From NCBI RefSeq assembly GCF_007829885.1, contig NZ_VIWW01000001.1, positions 5,270,001-5,334,000 of the forward strand: a stretch of DNA of 64,000 nt, given 5' to 3'. A program made the translations under genes and the position numbers. The DNA is from Streptomyces brevispora (GTDB lineage Bacteria; Actinomycetota; Actinomycetes; Streptomycetales; Streptomycetaceae). Shown here in pieces: positions 54,523 through 62,490 of the stretch. The notes beneath the pieces were generated by a model. That model did not search any database. It was given only the letters and a program-made list of their open reading frames with translations, and was not told the origin of the DNA. The stretch's first letter is position 1. The number at the start of each line of letters is the position of its first letter.

Positions 54523-54684
54523 CAGCTCAGTTGGAAAAAGTTGGCCATCGGCGGGGCCGTAGTAGGCGCTATTCTCATCGCTCCTCATGTCAAGCCCTTC
54601 TGGGACAACAAGGTGAAACCTGCTGCGAAGAAGCTGCGGGACAGATTGGTGAAACAGGAGGCCGTCGAACCCACCGAATCCTGA
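54487..54684 (+). CDS. Small membrane-anchored protein or remnant
   Basis: 65 residues from GTG 54487. A single hydrophobic segment (IGGAVVGAILIAPHV) is followed by a basic helical tail, both natural in composition, while the frame upstream is Arg-rich and shadow-like. It overlaps the start of the opposite-strand gene by 36 bases. Probably the 3' end of a larger lost gene. Confidence 0.35.
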   Translation: MDCSGSGGDDDHQLSWKKLAIGGAVVGAILIAPHVKPFWDNKVKPAAKKLRDRLVKQEAVEPTES

Positions 54685-55634
54685 CGCTCATTCGTGGTGG
54701 GGTGCCGAGGGTGGCGACGACCCATTTCGCACTCTGTGGCCGTGCGCGGGCAGGATGGTGGCCCGAGTGCCGGTTGGTCAACGCGAGTATCGGTATCCAG
54801 GCTCAGGAGGTTGCGTGTGATCTGCGCGATCTCGAGCCGGACACGGTTGTTCGCGGTGCGCTTCAGGGGCAGCTTCCGTAGGCCGGTGGAGCGGGCGGGC
54901 CGGCTGCGGGCCCGGGTCCGCAGCCGGTCACGGAGGACGGGTTCGGCGATCGGCCGGCCGAAGGGGGCAGGTCAGCCGCATGCCCTTCGGTCAACCGGCC
55001 AGGGATGCTACCGGTGAGTCCGGCGCACCGGGCCGTGCGCCGGACTCACCGCAAGCCTGCCCACCAGTGATCCCGACGCTCCTCGCGCGGCTGTGGATCG
55101 ACCCTTTCCCTCGACATGGCTCCAACTCGACCTTGACACCTCGGCCGTTCGGCTGTCGAGCCTCCCTTGGCTGGAGGAGACGGTGCCTGTCGACGCATGT
55201 GTGGCGCGGCGGAGCCGGACGCCGCCCCGTCCGGGAGGGGGCTGACGAATCGCGTGACTCACCATGCGAGGATCGTCTCTGACGATGTGCGGTCGAGTGA
55301 CCTTCCGGATGATGAAGCTGCGTGACTGCAACCACGTCGAGGTGCGAGGGCGTGTTGCGTGGGTGGCGGGGGACGTCTGTCGAACTTCAGCGTCGATACG
55401 TAAAACGGAATTTATTGGACACGAACATCTCCAATCACAACCGTCAGGTGCGGTTGTCGTTTCTTGGGCAGCTCCGAGGCAGTCACGACTGTAGGGGCGA
55501 TTTCCGGCGGTACCCCGTCCGTCTCGCATCGGTCTCGCCACTGGTTGCGGGGTTGACGCTAGTCCCTGAATCGGCCGAGAGGACCTCAATGACAGGCACT
55601 CGGCTCGTGTGACCAGCCCCTATTGGAGGACAGT
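54685..55634. other. Gene-poor region with IS1380-like fragment and hairpin
   Basis: No intact gene. On the minus strand around 54790-54900 the reading STGLRKLPLKRTANNRVRLE resembles the C-terminal region of IS1380 transposases, without the rest of the gene. A perfect 15-bp stem (55013-55027 with 55036-55050, 8-base loop) is a likely terminator. Around 55395-55440 the sequence is locally AT-rich, possibly promoter-bearing. Confidence 0.4.
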
Positions 55635-57728
55635 GTGGAAGCGAAATCGATGACCTTGCGCGATCTGTTCGGGCCGGACCGGCGACTCGTCGTGCCGGTC
55701 TTCCAGAGGCCGTACGTCTGGACGGAGGACCGGAACTGGCGCCCGCTGTGGGAGGACGTCACCGCTCTGGTCCACCAAAGAATGGCGGATGAGGAAGTTC
55801 ATCCGCACTTTCTTGGTGCGGTCGTGCTGGATCAGTTGCTGACACTCACGGGGTCGATGCCCGCCAGACAGGTCATCGACGGACAGCAGAGGCTGACAAC
55901 ACTTCAGGTTCTCCTTGCCGCGGTCCGCGATGTCGCACGGGAGCTCAATGTCCAGGACAGGTACGTACGTGCGCTCGTCAAACTGACCGCCAACGACGAC
56001 GACATGACCGACGACCCGCATGCTGCCTACAAGGTGTGGCCTACCAACATTGACCGTGACTCGTTCCGCATGGTCATGGACGGTCGGCTCCGGCGGCCCG
56101 TCGACGTCGCATTCCCCGTCACTCCGGGCGCCTCGGCGATCGTCCAGGCGTACTGGTTCTTTCGCAACCGCACGGTCGAGTGGGCACAAGAGCTGAACTA
56201 CGAAAGCAGGCTGGACAAGGGCTTTGATGCCTTGGTGCGCGTGCTTCGTGACAAGTTCGAGTTGGTCGTTATCGATCTCAAGCCCGAGGACAACGCCCAG
56301 GTCATCTTCGAGGCTCTGAACGACCGAGGCACCCCGTTGCAGGCCTCCGACCTGGTCAAGAACCTGGTCTTCCAGCAGGCGGAGGAGCAAGGGCTCCCGG
56401 TGGAGGAGCTGTACAGGGACCTGTGGGCGCAGCTGGAGACGCCTGACTGGCGCAAGGAGGTGCGGCAGGGAAGGCTGAAGCGGCCTCGCCTGGACGTCTT
56501 CCTCATGCAGTACCTGACGGGTGAACTCGCCGAGGAGGTGATGGCTCCCGAGCTCTTCCTGACCTTTCGCAGGTACGTCAAGGCCGCTGATATGGGCCTG
56601 GTCAATCTGATGAGGCGCCTGGTGGAGCGGGCAGGTGCCTACCGACGGCTGGCGGCCGAGGAACAGCCGCTGACACCGGAAGGCCGCTTTCTGCGCACTG
56701 TTGGTGTTCTGGACGCCAACACCGTGATGCCCGTGCTCCTGTGGCTGGTGAGCCGTTTCGACGAGGACGACCGGGCCGGCGCGGTGGCCACCCTGGACTC
56801 CTACCTGGTGCGACGCACCGTCTGCCGCCTGACGACGAAGAACTACAACCGGCTCTTCCTGGAACTGCTCAAGGAGCTGAAGGCGAAGGACGACCCGTCG
56901 GTCGTGGCGGACTTTCTGCTCCGACAGGAAACCGACTCCGGGTTCTGGCCCCGCGATCGCGATATCCGAGAAGTCTTTCGGTCCCAGCCGTTGTACAAGC
57001 AACTCACGCGGACCCGGATGCGGCTGCTGCTGGCCGAGTTGGAGGACTCGCTGTATTCGGGCAAGACCGAGCGACAGGTTCACAACGGGGAGTTGACGAT
57101 CGAGCACCTACTGCCCCAGGCCTGGGAGGAACACTGGCCGCTCCCCGAAGGCGGAGGCCGCGGAAGCGTCGAGGCTCATGAGCGCAGGCAGTCCCTCCTC
57201 CACACCGTGGGAAACCTGACTCTGCTCACCGGCAGACTGAACACATCGGTTTCCAATGGTCCCTGGGAGCGCAAGAGATCCGACATCCTCGTGCACAGTG
57301 CACTTTCGTTGAACCGTTCCCTGCCTGCTCAGTGGGACGAGGAGACCATCCTGGCCCGGGCTGACCATCTGTCCGAGGCGTTCTCCCGGCGCTGGCAACG
57401 CCCGGATGGAGGCGCACCCGCCTTCTCATTTGCAGGCTTCCCGGCACCCCGGCTGGGGGCGCGGGAGGCTACTCCCGTCGGTAGGCCGGCGACGGTTCAG
57501 ATGCCCCGGTCCCGGCGCGATGTCGCCCGCCACATGCGAGAGGCCTTCGCCGGTCTCCCGGTCGGGAGCGTCCTGGCGGTTTCGCAGATAGTGGCGATCC
57601 CCACGAGCCAGTACGAGGCCGGTGAGATCAGTCCCGGCGCTGTGGCCGCCAGACTGCGCGCCGACAACGTTCCCGGTATCCGGGCCGTACCTGGTTCCAG
57701 CCCACTTTCCGCCCGCAAGACCAGCTGA
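55635..57728 (+). CDS. GmrSD-type (DUF262/DUF1524) restriction-like protein
   Basis: 697 residues from GTG 55635 after TTGGAGGACA. N-terminal DUF262: VPVFQRPYVW and the nucleotide-binding DGQQRLTTLQVLL, as in GmrS. C-terminal DUF1524: IEHLLPQAWEEHW followed by GNLTLLTGRLN, the His-Me-finger-like nuclease of GmrD. Fused proteins of this kind act as type IV restriction enzymes on modified phage DNA. An extra ~90-residue C-terminal module (residues ~605-697, small basic domain) follows the nuclease. It stands alone, flanked by decayed sequence. Confidence 0.87.
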   Translation: MEAKSMTLRDLFGPDRRLVVPVFQRPYVWTEDRNWRPLWEDVTALVHQRMADEEVHPHFLGAVVLDQLLTLTGSMPARQVIDGQQRLTTLQVLLAAVRDVARELNVQDRYVRALVKLTANDDDMTDDPHAAYKVWPTNIDRDSFRMVMDGRLRRPVDVAFPVTPGASAIVQAYWFFRNRTVEWAQELNYESRLDKGFDALVRVLRDKFELVVIDLKPEDNAQVIFEALNDRGTPLQASDLVKNLVFQQAEEQGLPVEELYRDLWAQLETPDWRKEVRQGRLKRPRLDVFLMQYLTGELAEEVMAPELFLTFRRYVKAADMGLVNLMRRLVERAGAYRRLAAEEQPLTPEGRFLRTVGVLDANTVMPVLLWLVSRFDEDDRAGAVATLDSYLVRRTVCRLTTKNYNRLFLELLKELKAKDDPSVVADFLLRQETDSGFWPRDRDIREVFRSQPLYKQLTRTRMRLLLAELEDSLYSGKTERQVHNGELTIEHLLPQAWEEHWPLPEGGGRGSVEAHERRQSLLHTVGNLTLLTGRLNTSVSNGPWERKRSDILVHSALSLNRSLPAQWDEETILARADHLSEAFSRRWQRPDGGAPAFSFAGFPAPRLGAREATPVGRPATVQMPRSRRDVARHMREAFAGLPVGSVLAVSQIVAIPTSQYEAGEISPGAVAARLRADNVPGIRAVPGSSPLSARKTS

Positions 57729-57835
57729 ACCGTCCCGCACCCGTGCGGGAATGCACATCCTCGGGACAGAATCCGTCACGAACCGGTGACGCCTGCTGTC
57801 GAGGCAAACTGGCGGAACCACAGGAGAGGGTTCGG

Positions 57836-58069
57836 ATGGGATGGCGAGAGGGCGCCGGGGATCTGGACGCGCGGATGCTCGAGCGTCCGCTTCCTCCGGA
57901 TGCAGTGGGAAAGCTGGGAGCCTGGCTGGCCGGAGACGGGGCGCCGTACGCGGACGGGACCGGCGAGCACGCCGTTCGCTACAACCCGGCGTCCTGGGCC
58001 GGCATCCGGCCGTGGCCCTCGGCGCTGGCTGATCCGGCAGCCGAGTGGGTGCGAAGGAGCCGGAGTTGA
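57836..58069 (+). CDS. Small hypothetical protein
   Basis: 77 residues from ATG 57836, which has a strong AGGAGAGG site. Sequence includes MLERPLPPDAVGKLGAWLAG and AVRYNPASWAG; no family recognised. It follows the GmrSD-type gene by 107 bp. Confidence 0.5.
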   Translation: MGWREGAGDLDARMLERPLPPDAVGKLGAWLAGDGAPYADGTGEHAVRYNPASWAGIRPWPSALADPAAEWVRRSRS

Positions 58070-58165
58070 AGACTCTGCCGCCCGCCTGAGGACGTGGAGG
58101 AGGAGAGTCCGAGCCGGACTCGTAGAATTTGACGGGATCAGCCCTATGGGGTTGGTCCCGTCGGC

Positions 58166-58756
58166 ATGATGCACAACATGGATGGATCGGTGTGGGCGGG
58201 GCTCGCGGGCACCTTGGTGGGCACCACGATCGGTGGCGGACTGTCGATCTGGGCCTCGGTGGTGACCCAGAACCGTCAGACGAAGACGACGCGAGACCTC
58301 CGGATAGAGGAGAAGGCCGAAGCCTCTGCGAACGAAGCGATCACCCAGTTGTACGTGATCAAGCAGCGGGCACATGACTTCCCGCAGGAGCGCGGAGGGT
58401 GGGAGGCATGGCAAAAAGAGCTGGGTCGGCTCGCGGCGGAAATGGAGCCCGCCGTCCTTCGTCTCCGCGATGATGCGCTGCGTGAGCGGATCGAAGAGGT
58501 GCTCGGCTACATGGACATGATCTACGAGCTGACCGACTACACGGCGCACGGGGGATCATTGATGTTGCCGTCAGAGGTCTGTCGATACGGCCTTGACTGC
58601 CTGGGGGCGGCGGTTCGCAACCGGCCACTGCCAGCGCCCTCCCAGGCCCTACTCAAGGCCCGGGAGATCGATGCCTTCGAACAGGAGCGGATGGCGATAG
58701 TGCGGGAGGAGGCCGACCGTTATGCATCGCTCGAACCCGGAGAGTCAAGTCCGTGA
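58166..58756 (+). CDS. Membrane-anchored helical protein of unknown function
   Basis: 196 residues (starts at 58166, 58169 or 58178). A hydrophobic glycine-rich segment (WAGLAGTLVGTTIGGGLSIW) near the N-terminus forms one transmembrane helix; the rest is a long charged helical region. The decayed gene at 60525 has the same layout. It lies 101 bp before the HNH-type gene, in the same direction, and may form a pair with it. Confidence 0.65.
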   Translation: MMHNMDGSVWAGLAGTLVGTTIGGGLSIWASVVTQNRQTKTTRDLRIEEKAEASANEAITQLYVIKQRAHDFPQERGGWEAWQKELGRLAAEMEPAVLRLRDDALRERIEEVLGYMDMIYELTDYTAHGGSLMLPSEVCRYGLDCLGAAVRNRPLPAPSQALLKAREIDAFEQERMAIVREEADRYASLEPGESSP

Positions 58757-58857
58757 AGCGGGCATCCGTGAGCGACAGCCGGCCCGGCTGGATGGCGCCG
58801 TGGCGGGGTGCCGCATGACGGCCTACAGTCCCGAGAAGCTGTCGCAAAGGGGGGCAC

Positions 58858-59580
58858 ATGGCACAGAGGAAGTACGACAACGCCACACTCGCCGGGCTGA
58901 TGACCCTGTGCAGGGGCTACTGCTACTGGCCTGGATGTACGAGCCGTGTGATCACGATGGTCAACGGGGTACCCAGACTGAACGCGGAGATCGCGCATAT
59001 TCGAGCCATCAACCCCGGCGGAAAGCGGTTCGACGCTACATGGTCCGTGCCTGAGCGCAACAGCTTCAAGAACCTGCTGTTGTTGTGCGTCCCCCACCAC
59101 ACCACCATCGACGGCGCCAGCAGCGCCGACTACCCGAAGGAGCTCCTCGAAAAGTGGAAGGCCGACCGCGAAGGCGGAAGCGTCGAAGCGCTGGAGGGCC
59201 TGACCGGGCTGACCGAAGCCCGTCTGGGCGAGATGCTCGCCGAGGCCCAAGGGGAGTTCCTCGATCAGGTCCGCCCTGCGCTGGCCGAGTTCTCCAAGAC
59301 CGCCCCGGAACTGGCCAGCCTCCTCAACGCCCTGCTCGATGAACTTGCCGATCCTCGCATCCACGGCTTCGGCATAAGTTCCGACTCCATCGAGCTGTTC
59401 AGCAGCGCAGCGCGGTCATTGGGTAGCTTCGAGGACAGCGTCGGCCTCTTCGCTTCGGCCGCGGACACTCTGGGGAACCTAGAAGACAGGGCCGCACTGC
59501 TGATGAGGGCAGCGCAGCGAATGGAGAACGCCGCTAACGCGATCCACAGCGCCATAGCCGACATGCCACGAGGCCGCTGA
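58858..59580 (+). CDS. HNH-type nuclease-like protein
   Basis: 240 residues. ATG 58858 follows AAAGGGGGGCAC. Residues ~18-85 have an HNH layout: CYWPGC (zinc Cys pair), EIAHIRAINPGG (His of the active site), NSFKNLLLLCVPHHTTID (Asn, Cys, His-His). The C-terminal ~150 residues are helical with repeated SLGSFEDS- and TLGNLED-type elements, possibly a sensor or coiled oligomerisation region. Such fusions occur in defence islands. The exact role is unknown. Confidence 0.72.
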   Translation: MAQRKYDNATLAGLMTLCRGYCYWPGCTSRVITMVNGVPRLNAEIAHIRAINPGGKRFDATWSVPERNSFKNLLLLCVPHHTTIDGASSADYPKELLEKWKADREGGSVEALEGLTGLTEARLGEMLAEAQGEFLDQVRPALAEFSKTAPELASLLNALLDELADPRIHGFGISSDSIELFSSAARSLGSFEDSVGLFASAADTLGNLEDRAALLMRAAQRMENAANAIHSAIADMPRGR

Positions 59581-59702
59581 TAGCTCAATCGACGAGGAAC
59601 AGACGGGCGCGTCACGCCCTCCGCCTGACGGCCGTCATGACGGAAGCCCGGGAACCGTTGGAGGATCGCCTCCTGGCCCCGGGCTCCGTTACATGTGATG
59701 GG

Positions 59703-60338
59703 TCAGATGCAGGACCCCTCGTTCTCCACGCTGTCAGGCCGAATGCAGGACGTGCCAGCGGCGTGCTCGCCACTGCGGTCGTAGACCTGGAAGACCGCCG
59801 TCTCGTCGATCTCCCACCAGGCCGCGAGTGCCTCAGCTATGTGGTGGCTCTGCTCCTCCAGGTCCAGCATCTTTTCCAATTCCACCGCGTCGCCACCGTC
59901 TATGGCCTCGTAGTCGACGGTGGGGTAGTCGGAGCTGGCCTCCAGGGCCGGGTAGGCCAACTTGCGCTCATAGCCCCGCCACCCCTTGAGGTGCTGGACA
60001 GCCTTCTTCTGCTGGGTGGTCCCGTGCTTGGAGACGAACTCTTTGAACTGTTCGAAGGTGCCGGGGGTGTCGGCGATCTCCGCGAGCGACAGGGTGACCT
60101 TCTTCGGCTCGGGGGTGACCGTCTCCTCCGGCTCCTGCGTGACGGGCTTCTCCGGCGAAGGGCTGACGGGCTTCGGCGAGCCGGCCGAGGCACTCGCGGT
60201 AGCGCTGGGCTTGGTCGTTGACTCGGCGTCCGAGGAGGGGTCGTTGTCGCCGCACCCCGACAGCGTCGCGATGAGTGCACTCACCACGACGACGCCACAC
60301 GCCAAAGTCGACCCACCCTCCCTCCCACTGATGCCCAC
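59703..60338 (-). CDS. Putative lipoprotein
   Basis: 211 residues from GTG 60338, placed 7 bases after GGAGGT; GTG 60344 would be too close. Signal peptide with lipobox LSGC near residue 30, then a Ser/Pro/Glu/Thr linker, then a globular domain of ~110 residues (TFEQFKEFVSKHGTTQQKKA). The last residues contain two Cys. Function unknown. It converges on the HNH-type gene. Confidence 0.72.
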   Translation of the reverse strand: MGISGREGGSTLACGVVVVSALIATLSGCGDNDPSSDAESTTKPSATASASAGSPKPVSPSPEKPVTQEPEETVTPEPKKVTLSLAEIADTPGTFEQFKEFVSKHGTTQQKKAVQHLKGWRGYERKLAYPALEASSDYPTVDYEAIDGGDAVELEKMLDLEEQSHHIAEALAAWWEIDETAVFQVYDRSGEHAAGTSCIRPDSVENEGSCI

Positions 60339-60524
60339 GTACACGACCTCCGTTGAGTGCTGGAGGGGTTACCGGCAGGCGTCACCGCACCCCATCACCT
60401 AGTGACGCGTGATCGTACATGTGGAAGAGCCGTAAAGGGATCGCACCCCAGGCGTGAAGGAAGGTTCGAAGGACCCTGACGGAATCAGCCCCATCAACTC
60501 CCCTGACCCGGCAGGATGATCGTC

Positions 60525-60960
60525 ATGCAACCGGAAGTTCTCTCAGGCCTGATCGGCTTCGGCGGTGCCCTCGTGGGTGGTGCCGCGTCCTTTGGCGGTG
60601 TGTGGCTCACGCTGTCCCATCAGAGGAAGCAGGCCCGGGAGGCGCGTCTCCTAGAGATCGGCCAGGTAGCGGCGGACAAGGCTCTGAACGAGCTGATCAC
60701 GTTGGGCGAGTGCCTGGGGTCCATCAGAGGCGACGCCGTCACGGCCGACACGAACGAGAGACTGCCGTACCTGGATACGGTGCTCGGGCACCTGAAAAAC
60801 ACCGAGCTGGCCGTCACCCGAATCCCGGATCGAGATCTTCGCGGGCCTGGCTGGGGCGTACGGCACCCCGGAGCGTGTGGCGGTCCTCGACCGGCTTGAT
60901 GCGCTCGTGGAGGGTCGCCGCGTCGCCCACGAGACCGACCGGGGCCGGTCAGCCGGTACC
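60525..60960 (+). pseudogene. Decayed membrane-anchored helical protein gene
   Basis: ATG 60525 follows GCAGGATGATCGTC. A transmembrane segment (LVGGAASFGGVWLTLS) and a charged helix are intact to about 60830; then a frameshift occurs and the reading RIEIFAGLAGAYGTPERVAV continues in another frame until about 60950, where it breaks off at the integrase relic. The layout matches the 58166 gene product. Inactive as it stands. Confidence 0.55.
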
Positions 60961-60969
60961 CGTCCATGC

Positions 60970-62016
60970 TCATCACGCTTCCTGGCCAGCTCGTCAGCAG
61001 CGAACGCGACGCCCTCCACCCGTGGCTGAGCCGGCACCGCGAGAGCGCCGAGAAGGCCGCCGACTACGTCTCTCGGCTGGCGCGGCGGGCGGCGGTGTCG
61101 AAACCCGCGGCGCAGGGAGTGGCCAGTCCACTGCCCCTCGAAGTCGGCGAGCATGGCAGCGCGGGTGACGATGGCGGCCGCGACGGTAGGGGTGATGCGG
61201 CCGGACGGGGCCCCGACGCTCCGGGCGTGATGGGTCATTGGAGGGGTGATGTGGTCGTGGCCATCGATAGGGACGAACAGCGGCCCATTGGTGCGCCCCT
61301 TGGCGTTCAGCGCGGCGAGCAGCGGCCCACACAGGGCAGGTGGCGGGGATGGGGCCATAGGGCACGGCCACTTTGTCGTGCCGCTTGAGCGGGCGCCGGT
61401 AGAGGGTTACCAGGAGCCCTGCGTTGGTCTCCACGGCGTCGGCCTGGTCGAGCGAGACCAGCTCGGAGACGTGGGCGGTGCAGGCGTAGCCAAGCAGCAG
61501 CAGCGCGGCGTCCCGCTTCCCAATGAGCGTGTCCTGATCGAGGGTGGCGAGCATCTCGCGCAAGGCATCCGGGGTGGAGGGCCCGGCCCTACGGGGGCGG
61601 GCGGCTCGGGCCTCGGCCCGGCCATTGGCGGCGGCCAGGCGTTTACGGTAGCCGGACAGTACCTTGCGAGCGCCCTCGGTCTCAGGGGCGGGCGCAGCGT
61701 CCGCTCTGTGCGCAGCGCGGACGGCGGTCAGGACACGATTGATGGACCCGGGGGCGAGCGGGCGGCCGGTCTGCGGCGACGGGGTTACGGTCAAGTGCGC
61801 CACGTACTCAGTGACAGTCTCCGGGGTAGCAGGCAGCGGCCGCCGACCGACGCTCGCGCACCAGGCAGTGAAGGCGGCCATGTCGGCGGAATACATCAGT
61901 CGGGTGGAGTCGGTCAGCTGTAGGTTGGTCTCGGCGCTCCCCACGGCTATGTGCTGAGGGCCGGAGCCTGGGGCGCGGAGGCTTGTCACGCTGCTCATCG
62001 TAGGGCGGCCCGACAC
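60970..62016 (-). pseudogene. Tyrosine recombinase/integrase, mutated and frameshifted
   Basis: The N-terminal core-binding part (LMYSADMAAFTAWCASVGRR; VLTAVRAAHRAD) starts at 62016 or 61998. The catalytic part reads LLGYACTAHVSELVSL, where the conserved first Arg before SEL is His. The frame shifts near 61345, then GHSLRRGF (the His-x-x-Arg box) is visible, and a further T insertion near 61098 and stops follow. At least two frameshifts and a lost catalytic Arg make it dead. It probably marks an old mobile-element boundary. Confidence 0.75.
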
Positions 62017-62490
62017 CCCGCTGGCCCTGACGTCACGGCGGGTGCTCCCACGAGGTGGGCGCAGGCTCAGCCCGTGACACGGCGCCCGTCTACGACATAG
62101 GACCCGCGCCCGCGTGGTGCGGGTCCTCTTCTGCGTGGCGAGGTGGTCAGCCGGAGGACTCGGATGCGCGGCCGGACCCCAGGCTGCGTCGCGAGGCCGG
62201 AGACGTCGGGCAGATGGCGGTTCACCTCGTCGACCAGACGCGGTCGGCGTGACACGACCGACATCGGACGGTGCGAGGCCACCTCGGCGACAACCCTCCG
62301 TGAGGGCCGACGGATACTCAGACTTTCCTGACGTACCGTCAACTATTCAAGATCATATTGCACGTGCGTTGCACAAGGTGCTGAAAAACAACAGTGATCA
62401 GTGGAGGGCGGTGAAGGTGCGTATCCGCAGGTCAGCTGGCACATTGAGGTGGCGTGCCCCTTGCCTCCAAGGGGCACGCCACCCCGCCGG
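62017..62490. other. Intergenic region beyond the integrase relic
   Basis: No gene is recognised. It contains a hairpin near 62099-62128 (AGGACCCGC paired with GCGGGTCCT) and the murA terminator at 62448-62483. No tRNA was found. Confidence 0.45.
62448..62483. terminator. Terminator downstream of murA
   Basis: A perfect 16-bp stem (62448-62463 with 62468-62483) with a 4-base loop, 8 bp beyond the murA stop on the minus strand. Confidence 0.82.

Noticed and set aside
54019-54684. Full 221-codon plus-strand frame as one gene
   Set aside because: Its first two thirds are Arg-rich shadow sequence opposite a better minus-strand frame; only the last ~65 codons look coded.
55620-57107. 495-codon minus-strand frame opposite the GmrSD-type gene
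   Set aside because: Low-complexity His/Gln/Arg reading, while the plus strand shows full DUF262 and DUF1524 motifs.
62099-62128. tRNA-like structure near the integrase relic
   Set aside because: Only one stem with GC-rich loop; no cloverleaf arms or T-loop sequence. Interpreted as a simple hairpin.
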